From Streptomyces sp. H27-C3 (GTDB taxonomy: Bacteria; Actinomycetota; Actinomycetes; Streptomycetales; Streptomycetaceae), in contig NZ_JASITA010000013.1 in NCBI RefSeq assembly GCF_030063415.1, positions 1 through 64,000 of the forward strand: 64,000 bases of DNA. The letters run 5' to 3'. Both the position numbers and the translations under genes were made by a program. This document shows positions 25,817 to 32,908 of this stretch, piece by piece. A model generated the notes under the pieces. The model saw only the letters and a program-made list of their open reading frames with translations, made no database searches and was not told where the DNA came from. The stretch's first letter is position 1, and each line of letters opens with the position of its first letter.

Positions 25817-26550
25817 TTGGCGCCCGCCGCGGCGGGCAGGTGCGGCTTGGTCGCGTACGCCACGAAGCTCTTGCCCACGAGGGGGTTCAGAGCCTGCTCG
25901 GCAAGCCGGGTCGCCAGCGGCTTCTTCATGATGTCCCAGACCAGCAGCTTGTGGTACGCCCGCACCGGCAGCACCTTGTCGTTGTCCACGCCGAAGGCGC
26001 ACTTGAGCCACCAGTACGGCGAGTGCAGCGCGTGCGCGTGGTGCGTGCCGTACGGCTTGAGGCCCGCCTCCCGCATCCTGCCGAGCAGTTCGTCGGCCTT
26101 GTAAATGCGGATGTGGCCGCCCTCGACCTCGTGGTACGCGTCGCTCAGCGCCCAGCAGACCTTCTCGGGCCCGTACCGCGGCACGGTGACCGCGATCCGG
26201 CCGCCGGGCTTCAGCACCCGGACCATCTCCGCCAGCACGCCCTTGTCGTCCGGGATGTGCTCCATGACCTCGGAGATGATCACGACGTCGAAGGAGGCGT
26301 CGGGGAAGGGCAGGTTGAGCGCGTCACCCTCCATGGCGGTGGCCGTCGCGCCCGCGGGGGCCTCGCCGGCCTCCTTCATGGCCGCGAACCACTTGGCGAC
26401 CTCGCGGATCTCCTCGCCGTTCTGGTCGAGGGCCACCACCTGGGCGCCGCGCCGGTAGCACTCGAAGGCGTGGCGGCCCGCGCCACAGCCCAGATCGAGC
26501 ACACGGTCGCCCGCGGCGAGCGGGAAGCGGGAGAAATCCACGGTCAGCAC
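25813..26550 (-). CDS. SAM-dependent methyltransferase (ubiquinone/menaquinone-type fold)
   Basis: 245 residues from GTG 26550. Motif I is VLDLGCGAGRHAFE, the strand-2 acid is in VVALDQN, motif II FDVVIISEVMEHIPD and motif III LKPGGRIAVTVP. C-terminal half has aromatic-rich HSPYWWLKCAFG that may hold the acceptor. Overlaps the toroid gene by four bases and follows the glycosyltransferase after 115 bases. Acceptor unknown; in this operon a glycosylated lipid or polyketide-like compound would be plausible. Confidence 0.85.
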   Translation of the reverse strand: MLTVDFSRFPLAAGDRVLDLGCGAGRHAFECYRRGAQVVALDQNGEEIREVAKWFAAMKEAGEAPAGATATAMEGDALNLPFPDASFDVVIISEVMEHIPDDKGVLAEMVRVLKPGGRIAVTVPRYGPEKVCWALSDAYHEVEGGHIRIYKADELLGRMREAGLKPYGTHHAHALHSPYWWLKCAFGVDNDKVLPVRAYHKLLVWDIMKKPLATRLAEQALNPLVGKSFVAYATKPHLPAAAGAK

Positions 26551-26665
26551 GGGGTCTGCCCTTCCGAGTGTTTGACGGCGCCGTTCCACCGGGCGCGCGT
26601 TGTGGTGGCCGCGGAGCGGCCGCGATGACTGACTGCCGAGCGGCCACCGGCCGCCGGGGTCCGCG

Positions 26666-28015
26666 TCACCGGACTCCCCCGCGCAGCGCGGCACGGGCCG
26701 CGATCCGCGCGCGGTACAGCTCTGCCGTGCCCTGGGCGGCCCTGGCCCAGGTGAAGTTGGCCAGCACCCGCTCCCGGCCCGCAGCGCCCAGCCGCAGGCG
26801 CAGCCCGGGGTCGCCGAGGAGCCGGCTCAGGGCGGTGGCCAGCGCGCCCGCGTCGCCGGGCGGGACGCCCAGGCAGGTCTCGCCGTCCGGCCCGGCGACC
26901 TCGGGGATCGCGCCGCCGGTGGTGGCGACAAGCGGGGTGCCGGTGGCCATGGCCTCGGCGGCGGGCAGCGAGAAGCCCTCGTACAGGGAAGGGACGCAGG
27001 CGATCTGGGCGCCGCGCACCAAGGTGACGAGTTCGTCGTCGGTGATGCCTTTGACGAACTCGATGGCGCCCTGGAGCCCGTACCGCTCGATGGCCTGCGC
27101 GACGGGACCGTCCTCGGCGCGCCTGCCGACGACCACGAGGTGAGCCTCGGGGTGCTCGGTGCGGAGCTTGGCGAGCGCCTCCACGAGGTGGATGAGGCCC
27201 TTGAGGGGTACGTCCGCGCTGGACGTGGTCACGATGCGGCCGGGGACCTCCGCGACCGAGGGGTCCGGCGAGAACAGGTCGGTGTCGGCGCCGATGTGCA
27301 CGACCTGGATGCGGCTGTCCTCCACGCCGAGGTGCTCGGCGATCTCCAGCCGGGAGGAGCCGGAGACGGTGAGGACGGACGGCATGCGGCGCGCGACGCG
27401 CTTCTGCATGCGGGTGAAGCCGTACCAGCGGCGCACCGAGGCGCGTCTGCGCCAGCCGTCGGCGGCGTCCAGGTCGAGCTGCCGGTCGACGGTGATGGGG
27501 TGGTGGATGGTGGTGACCAGCGGGGCCCCGAGGTCGCCCAACAGCCCGTACCCGAGCGTCTGATTGTCGTGGATGACGTCGAACTCGCCCCGGCGCGCGG
27601 CCAGATGACGCTTGGCGCGCAGCGAGAAGGTGAGCGGTTCGGGGAAGCCGCCGGTCCACATCGTCGCGACTTCGAGGGCGTCGATCCAGTCGCGGTACTC
27701 GCCGGGCTTCGGTGTGCGGAAGGGGTCGGGCTGGCGGTACAGGTCGAGGCTGGCCAGCTCGGTGAGCGGCACGCCCTCGTCGAGCACGGGGTAGGGCTGG
27801 GAGCCGAGGACCTCGACGCTGTGGCCCAGGCGGGCGAGTTCGCGCGAGAGGTGGCGTACGTAGACGCCCTGGCCACCGCAGAACGGGTTGCCCTTGTACG
27901 ACAGGAGCGCGATGCGCAGCGGGCGGTCGCCGTCGTCGGAATTGGCGGCCCCGTCGGGCGCGGGCGCATCCGACGAACCCGCATGGGGGCCCGCCTGTAT
28001 GGCCTCAGCGGTCAC
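26666..28015 (-). CDS. GT4-family glycosyltransferase
   Basis: 449 residues of GT-B fold. N-terminal glycine loop GGQGVYVRHLSRELARLGH binds the acceptor side; VHIGADTDLFSP and the C-terminal EX7E block (LYEGFSLPAAEAMATGTPLV) bind the sugar nucleotide. A retaining transferase using NDP- or GDP-sugars, likely cytoplasmic or membrane-associated. First gene of the GT-MT-toroid operon. A KstR-like site at 28071 lies 55 bases before the GTG start at 28015, and the kstR-like gene is divergent. The role of this operon is not known to me. Confidence 0.87.
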   Translation of the reverse strand: MTAEAIQAGPHAGSSDAPAPDGAANSDDGDRPLRIALLSYKGNPFCGGQGVYVRHLSRELARLGHSVEVLGSQPYPVLDEGVPLTELASLDLYRQPDPFRTPKPGEYRDWIDALEVATMWTGGFPEPLTFSLRAKRHLAARRGEFDVIHDNQTLGYGLLGDLGAPLVTTIHHPITVDRQLDLDAADGWRRRASVRRWYGFTRMQKRVARRMPSVLTVSGSSRLEIAEHLGVEDSRIQVVHIGADTDLFSPDPSVAEVPGRIVTTSSADVPLKGLIHLVEALAKLRTEHPEAHLVVVGRRAEDGPVAQAIERYGLQGAIEFVKGITDDELVTLVRGAQIACVPSLYEGFSLPAAEAMATGTPLVATTGGAIPEVAGPDGETCLGVPPGDAGALATALSRLLGDPGLRLRLGAAGRERVLANFTWARAAQGTAELYRARIAARAALRGGVR

Positions 28016-28070
28016 TCTCGGCCCCCTTCTTCACTGCACTTTCGGCGGAGCGTAACCGCTCACGCTAATC

Positions 28071-28084
28071 TAGAACAAGTTCTC
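28071..28084. promoter_or_regulatory. KstR-type operator between the glycosyltransferase and kstR genes
   Basis: TAGAACAAGTTCTC keeps the AACnnGTT core and deviates only at the last base. It may repress the glycosyltransferase operon and, at about 210 bases, the divergent kstR-like gene. Confidence 0.65.
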
Positions 28085-28291
28085 GTCGGCCGGGGGTCCG
28101 GGGGGGCTTCCTCCAGGGGCGGCCCCCGAGGAGAGTCGGCCAGGCTTGATCGTTCAAGGAACTTTGAATCTACCGGCCGTAAGCGGCGCCGTAAGGTCCG
28201 GATCAGGTGATTCGCGCCACGGCACACGCCCTGCCATGCTGTGGCCACCTCTGGAGCGCACAGTACGGATGAATGCCATGGAGCAGGACAT

Positions 28292-28915
28292 ATGACTTCG
28301 GAAGCCAAGACGGCCGGCCCGGCGTCTGGGCCCCTCACCGAGCGCCAGGAGGCACGCCGCCGCCGCATCCTGCACACCAGCGCCCAGCTCGCGAGCCGGG
28401 GCGGCTTCGACGCGGTGCAGATGCGCGAGGTCGCCGAGTCCGCCGGCGTCGCCCTGGGCACTCTCTACCGCTACTTTCCGTCAAAGGTCCACCTACTCGT
28501 AGCCACCATGCAGGACCAGCTGCAGCACATGCACACCACGCTCCGCAAGCGCCCGCCGGCCGGACAGGACGCCGCGGAGCGGGTCTCCGAGACCTTGATG
28601 CGGGCCTTCCGCGCGCTCCAGCGCGAGCCCCACCTGGCGGACGCGATGGTGCGGGCGCTGACGTTCGCGGACCGCAGTGTCAGCCCCGAGGTGGACACGG
28701 TCTCGCGGCAGACCACCGCGATCATCCTTGAGGCCATGGCCTTGGAGGGAGTGCCCACGCCCGAGCAACTGTCGGCGGTCCGGGTCATCGAGCACACCTG
28801 GCACTCGGCTCTGATCACCTGGCTCTCGGGGCGCGCCTCCATCGCCCAGGTGAAGATCGACATCGAGATGGTGTGCCGGCTGATCGACCTCACCGATCCG
28901 GATCACCGCCGATAG
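28292..28915 (+). CDS. kstR: TetR-family regulator, KstR-like
   Basis: 207 residues. The N-terminal DNA-binding domain has GGFDAVQMREVAESAGVALG followed by TLYRYFPSKVHLLV, which agree closely with my memory of mycobacterial KstR, including DAVQMREVA and YRYFPSKVHLL. The ligand domain matches in TLMRAFRALQREPHLADAM and ALTFADRSVSPEVD. KstR represses cholesterol-catabolic genes and is released by steroid-CoA thioesters. ATG at 28292 is preceded by GGAGCAGG. Six matching operators lie in this window, four of them beside genes whose relatives belong to the mycobacterial KstR regulon, which supports the assignment. Ligand in this organism is not known. Confidence 0.85.
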   Translation: MTSEAKTAGPASGPLTERQEARRRRILHTSAQLASRGGFDAVQMREVAESAGVALGTLYRYFPSKVHLLVATMQDQLQHMHTTLRKRPPAGQDAAERVSETLMRAFRALQREPHLADAMVRALTFADRSVSPEVDTVSRQTTAIILEAMALEGVPTPEQLSAVRVIEHTWHSALITWLSGRASIAQVKIDIEMVCRLIDLTDPDHRR

Positions 28916-29081
28916 CGGAGTCCGTCACTCCATCTGCACTCGTGCGCCGGAAGCGCGCCGTACGCGCCCCTGCTGTGCGCCCCGTTGGCCTGAATCCGTG
29001 CCCAATGTTTCTGGCCTTCGCGGGTACTACTGAGCGACGTGACATGCCGAGCACCACAGGCGGGACCTCAGGGGGAAAGTC

Positions 29082-29699
29082 GTGAGCCGCGTTATCCGGG
29101 TTCTTCTCGTGAACGATATTTGTTTGATGCGGTCGGGTCTGGCCGCTCTGCTCGAAAAGGAGCCCGATATCGAAATATCGACCAGCACCTCCCTGGGAGC
29201 ACTACGGGCCGCGCGGTCGTTAGAGCCACGCGTGTGTGTCGTGGACACCGAAGGGCCGGGATCGCCCGGCCTGGTCGCCGGCACGGAAGTGACAGCCACC
29301 TGCGGCCCGTATCCGGAGTGCACCCTGCTGGTCCTGCTCCCGGCCGGAAAACCGGGACTTCTGCGCCGGGCGTATGAAGCCGACGCCCAGGGGTACGTGA
29401 GTAAGGAAGCGCCGACCGAGCGGCTGCTCGACGGAATTCGGCGGGTCGCCACGGGAAAACGTTTCGTCGATGACTCCCTCGCCTACGAATTCCTGGACGC
29501 GGCCCAAAGCCCGCTGACCCGGAGGGAGTTGACCGTCCTGTCGCTCGCCGCTGAGGGGGCCGACATCACCGAGATCGCCGACAGCCTGCACCTGTCCAAC
29601 GGGACGGTGCGCAACTACATGGCGGCGATCACCCGGAAGACCGGGGCCCGCAATCGCGTGGACGCCATTCGCATCTCCCAGGGAGCGGGCTGGCTCTGA
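29082..29699 (+). CDS. ramR: RamR/AmfR-like orphan response regulator with a TTA codon
   Basis: 205 residues. The receiver domain is atypical: the usual acidic pair reads VND, the Thr/Ser position lies in LLVLLPAG, while the acceptor Asp (CVVDTEGPG) and Lys (YVSKEAP) remain. The C terminus is a LuxR-type helix-turn-helix (SPLTRRELTVLSLAAEGADI, HLSNGTVRNYMAAITRKTGA) ending RNRVDAIRISQGAGWL, which agrees closely with recalled RamR, the activator of ramCSAB. Codon 47 (29220-29222) is TTA, so translation should need the bldA tRNA. It lies about 3.2 kb upstream of ramC instead of adjacent to ramB. Confidence 0.75.
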   Translation: MSRVIRVLLVNDICLMRSGLAALLEKEPDIEISTSTSLGALRAARSLEPRVCVVDTEGPGSPGLVAGTEVTATCGPYPECTLLVLLPAGKPGLLRRAYEADAQGYVSKEAPTERLLDGIRRVATGKRFVDDSLAYEFLDAAQSPLTRRELTVLSLAAEGADITEIADSLHLSNGTVRNYMAAITRKTGARNRVDAIRISQGAGWL

Positions 29700-29775
29700 C
29701 CGGCCGCCCCGCCGGGTCCCGGTGGAGCGCGGAACAGCGGAACAGCCAGTCGTGGCTGCCCCGGGCAGGGCGCGG

Positions 29776-29967
29776 TCACTCCGGCAGCCGATCGAGGTTG
29801 CCGGAAGCCACCATGGCGACCTGGCCGCCGTCGAAGTGCCGTACCTCCTGAATGATCGAGAGCATGTGGGCGGCCGACAGACCGAAGCTGTCAGGGAAGA
29901 CGGCAAGGCTGTTGCCGGTGAACGCGTGCGCAGCGAAGACGTCGACGTGCCGGTAGTGGTGGGTCAT
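29776..29967 (-). pseudogene. Truncated PhzF-family remnant
   Basis: From ATG 29967 the frame reads YRHVDVFAAHAFTGNSLAVF then DSFGLSAAHMLSIIQE, the N terminus of PhzF-type isomerases (usually 260-300 residues). It then jumps to a short tail VRHFDGGQVAMVASGNLDRL and a stop after 63 residues. The tail does not look like the PhzF continuation, so a large internal deletion or fusion to another gene's end is likely. Confidence 0.6.
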
Positions 29968-30071
29968 GGGCCGACCGTACGGAGGCACACCCCACCCGTC
30001 GGGGGCCAATCGCCGCCGACCGGCCCCCGACCGGCTTCTCCGGCCGTCCCCCTGGCTACGCGTCCGGTGGG

Positions 30072-30305
30072 CTACTCGTCGGGCGGGAAGACCGTCTCGC
30101 CGTTGCCGAGCAGGGTGATGGTGATGGCCTCGACCGGGCAGCCCTCGGCGGCCGTCAGCACCCCTTCGTTGGCGTCGGCGTCCGGTGCCACCGGATGCGA
30201 CTGGCGGGCGGTGTCCAGGGTGAAGGCGCCCGGCGCGTTGTTCACGCACATCCCGGAGCCGATGCAGACGCCCCGGTCGACCTCGACGTGCCAGCGGTCC
30301 CCCAT
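30072..30305 (-). CDS. 3Fe-4S ferredoxin
   Basis: 77 residues with CIGSGMC and a later GCPVEAI: three cysteines in the CxxxxxC...C pattern of actinobacterial 3Fe-4S ferredoxins that feed cytochromes P450. The ATG at 30305 overlaps the aldehyde dehydrogenase stop by one base (TGATG), so the two are translationally coupled. No P450 is adjacent; the CYP125-like P450 at 48993 lacks its own ferredoxin, making this a candidate partner (inference). Confidence 0.88.
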   Translation of the reverse strand: MGDRWHVEVDRGVCIGSGMCVNNAPGAFTLDTARQSHPVAPDADANEGVLTAAEGCPVEAITITLLGNGETVFPPDE

Positions 30306-31765
30306 CACGCGTCCCCGTACCCCGCCGGCAGGTGGATCATCTTGTGCTCCAGGTACTCGCCGTACCCCTCGGGTCCGAACTCCCGCCCCAGACCGGAGTT
30401 CTTGTAGCCGCCGAAGGGGCCGAGCATGTCGACGCTGAAGGTGTTCACGGAGTACGTGCCGGTTCGCACCTGGCGTGCGACGTCGATGCCGTGCTCGACA
30501 TCGGCGGTCCACACGCTGCCACTGAGGCCGTAGTCGGAGTCGTTGGCGATGCGCAGCGCCTCCCGCTCGTCGCCGTACGGCATCAGACAGATGACCGGGC
30601 CGAAGATCTCCTCGCGGGCGATGCGCATCGAGTTGTCGACGCTGCCGAAGAGCGTGGGTTCGACGTACCACCCCTGATCCATGCCTGCCGGACGCCCGCC
30701 CCCGGTGAGGATCTTGGCGCCCTCCTCCTGCCCGATCCTGATGTAGTCCAGGGAGCGCTGCTGCTGGCGCTCGGCGACGAGCGGGCCGAGCTCGGTGGCC
30801 GGGTCGAGCGGGTCGCCGACCTTGAGCGCCTGCGCGGCGGCGGCGAAGGCGTCGGCGAACTCGTCGTAGCGCGAGCGCGGGGCGAGTATGCGGGTCTGGG
30901 CCACGCAGGCCTGGCCGTTGAGCATCCAGGCGAACGGGACGATGCCCGCGACCGTGCTCGCCGCGTCCGCGTCGGGCAGGATCACCGCCGCGGACTTGCC
31001 GCCCAGCTCCAGCGTGACACGGGTGAGATTGCGCGAGGCGACCTCCATCACGCGCTTGCCCGCCGCCACCGAGCCGGTGAACGACACCTTGTCCACGCCC
31101 GGGTGGCCGACCAGGTACTCACTGACCTCACGGTCCGCCGCGATGATCGAAAGCACCCCCGGAGGCAGCCCGGCCTCGGTGGCGATGTCGGCGAGGATGT
31201 ACGCGTCCAGCGGCGTCTCGGGCGACACCTTGAGGACGGCCGAGCAGCCGGCGAGCAGCGCGGGGGCCAGCTTGGCCGCCGCGGTGAACTGCGGCACGTT
31301 CCACGGCACGACGGCCGCGACCACCCCGACGGGCTCGCGCCGCACCAGGATCGGCCCGAGCACACCGGCCCGCCGCTCCTCGTGGGGGAAGTCACGCGCC
31401 ACAGTGATCGTGGCGTCCCAGACCATCATCGCGGCGAGCGCCTGCATCATGATGCCGGCGGTGTACGGCGTGCCGTTCTCGGAGCTGATGACGCGGGCGA
31501 TCTCCTCGTGCCGTACGGCGATCGCGTCCTTGATCCGCGAGACGACGGCGATCCTCTCGTCGAGCGTCATTCGCGGCCAGGGCCCCTCGTCGAAGGCCGC
31601 ACGGGCGGTGGCCACCGCCCGGTCGACATCGGCCCGGGACGCGTGCGGGACACGGCCGATGACCTGCTCGGTGTGGGGCGAGATCACCTCGATGACGTCC
31701 GTGCCGAGCGGATCGACCAACTCCCCGCCGATGTACAGCTTTCCGTGCTCCACAAGCTCGGTCAT
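30305..31765 (-). CDS. NAD-dependent aldehyde dehydrogenase
   Basis: 486 residues, full length for the superfamily. VTLELGGKSAAVILPDAD contains the general-base glutamate, FAWMLNGQACVAQTR the catalytic cysteine, VSFTGSVAAGKRV the cofactor loop and FGPVICLMPY the C-terminal signature with Glu-Glu-Ile-Phe before it. Oxidises an aldehyde to the acid. ATG 31765 gives MTELVEHGKLYIGGE; an upstream in-frame start adds residues without support. Coupled to a ferredoxin gene, a pairing seen next to P450 hydroxylation pathways, so it may oxidise the aldehyde formed from a P450/ADH sequence. No clear KstR site is seen upstream. Confidence 0.92.
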   Translation of the reverse strand: MTELVEHGKLYIGGELVDPLGTDVIEVISPHTEQVIGRVPHASRADVDRAVATARAAFDEGPWPRMTLDERIAVVSRIKDAIAVRHEEIARVISSENGTPYTAGIMMQALAAMMVWDATITVARDFPHEERRAGVLGPILVRREPVGVVAAVVPWNVPQFTAAAKLAPALLAGCSAVLKVSPETPLDAYILADIATEAGLPPGVLSIIAADREVSEYLVGHPGVDKVSFTGSVAAGKRVMEVASRNLTRVTLELGGKSAAVILPDADAASTVAGIVPFAWMLNGQACVAQTRILAPRSRYDEFADAFAAAAQALKVGDPLDPATELGPLVAERQQQRSLDYIRIGQEEGAKILTGGGRPAGMDQGWYVEPTLFGSVDNSMRIAREEIFGPVICLMPYGDEREALRIANDSDYGLSGSVWTADVEHGIDVARQVRTGTYSVNTFSVDMLGPFGGYKNSGLGREFGPEGYGEYLEHKMIHLPAGYGDA

Positions 31766-31828
31766 GACTGACGCCTCTCGCTGCGCGGGCAATTCTCTGA
31801 CGCTGCATCAGAACCGATACCAGTTAAC

Positions 31829-31864
31829 GACCTCGGGGGCAATAGTGCGCGGGCTCCCGAGGTC
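31829..31864 (-). terminator. Hairpin downstream of the unknown gene
   Basis: GACCTCGGG at 31829 pairs with CCCGAGGTC ending at 31864, between the stop of the minus-strand unknown gene (31936) and the aldehyde dehydrogenase start. Confidence 0.55.
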
Positions 31865-31935
31865 GTAAGGGCTCAGGAGTCCACGTCGAGGCGAAAATGT
31901 TCCGGCCGCCGGCCCGCGCCGCCGCCCACCGGGTG

Positions 31936-32436
31936 CTACTCGGGCAGGCTCGGTGACCATGTCTCGGCCCCTTCCCCACGGTACGAGTTGAGGGTGACCC
32001 GGTGCGCGGTTTCGCGCCCCCTGCGGTAGGGGGACCTGAGGTGACCTGGCAGGACGGTCGGGTGGGACGAGCTGAACTCCACCACCCCCAGGGCGAAGGC
32101 CTGTTTGTCGGTGTCGGGGAGGCCGCCGCCCCAGCCGTCCCAGTCGGCCCAGGGCCACAGGCCGCCGATCAGGTACCGGCCGTGCGTATCGACCGCTACG
32201 AGCGTCGTCGCCCGCGCGTTCCACGACGTGGTCCAGCACAGCCTCAGCGAGGCGCCTTCCCAGAACGCGGTGAAGATGCAGTCGTCGTGGTTGAGATCCC
32301 GGAGAAGCTGATCGGCGGTGTCACGGTGAAACGCGATGGTGTCGTACGCGCCGACATCGCCGGGCACGGCGCCGGGGTAGGGGCCGTGCGGGGTGCCTTC
32401 GATGGTGAACAGACCGACAAACGCGGGAGTTTCCAT
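31936..32436 (-). CDS. Hypothetical soluble protein, about 166 residues
   Basis: Starts METPAFVGLFTIEGTPHGPY, with YDTIAFHRDTADQLLRDLNHDD, FWEGASLRLCW and an aspartate/tryptophan-rich segment GGLWPWADWDGWGGGLP. No signal peptide or membrane helix. I do not recognise the family. AAGGAG lies five bases from ATG 32436 and only two from ATG 32439, so 32436 is preferred. Divergent from ramC across a 470-base region. Confidence 0.65.
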   Translation of the reverse strand: METPAFVGLFTIEGTPHGPYPGAVPGDVGAYDTIAFHRDTADQLLRDLNHDDCIFTAFWEGASLRLCWTTSWNARATTLVAVDTHGRYLIGGLWPWADWDGWGGGLPDTDKQAFALGVVEFSSSHPTVLPGHLRSPYRRGRETAHRVTLNSYRGEGAETWSPSLPE

Positions 32437-32908
32437 CATCACTCCTTGACGAGCGGGTGGCCCTGCCCACATTCACCCGTTCAAGAGACCGGCTCCCGCG
32501 AAGCGCCCTGATTCCGTAGGCATTCCGGGGAATTCCGGGGATGTTGTCGATGATCGCGGACGGCTTTTCCCGGAGCAAGGGGCTGAGCGTACCCCCGCCC
32601 TGTATCGACAGAAAGTGGTTCCTGTCGTCTTTGGCGGGAGGATCACCCGGAACGGACATCGCGCGGACCGTGCGGGGATCCTTCGCGCCGCGGGCACACT
32701 GCGGACGCGCCTGGTGGGTCGGCGTCCGCAGACCTTGCCGCGCGCTTGTGCACAGGTCATCGCCCCTATGCCCGTGCTGCGTCCAGGACATTTCCGTCTC
32801 GAAAATATGTTACTCGTGCGTTCTGCACACCTCTTTCGTGACAGGCGTTACTGGTTCGGTTCTCGGCCGGATGACAGCGTCTGGGTGTCACCCAGCCGAA
32901 GGGGTCCA
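32437..32908. other. Upstream region of ramC
   Basis: 472 bases with no supported gene; long open frames here have no ribosome site or coding bias. It should contain the ram promoter and RamR-binding region. GTTACT-type sequences at 32811 and 32846 and the palindrome at 32881 are the only structures that stand out. Confidence 0.5.
32881..32895. promoter_or_regulatory. Palindrome just before the ramC start
   Basis: CTGGGTGTCACCCAG has two 7-base arms around one central base and ends 13 bases before the ramC ATG. It could be an operator or a short leader hairpin that limits access to the ribosome site. Confidence 0.45.

Noticed and set aside
31766..31828. KstR-like site upstream of the aldehyde dehydrogenase
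   Set aside because: CAGAACCGATACCAGTT has AAC and GTT but with the wrong spacing.
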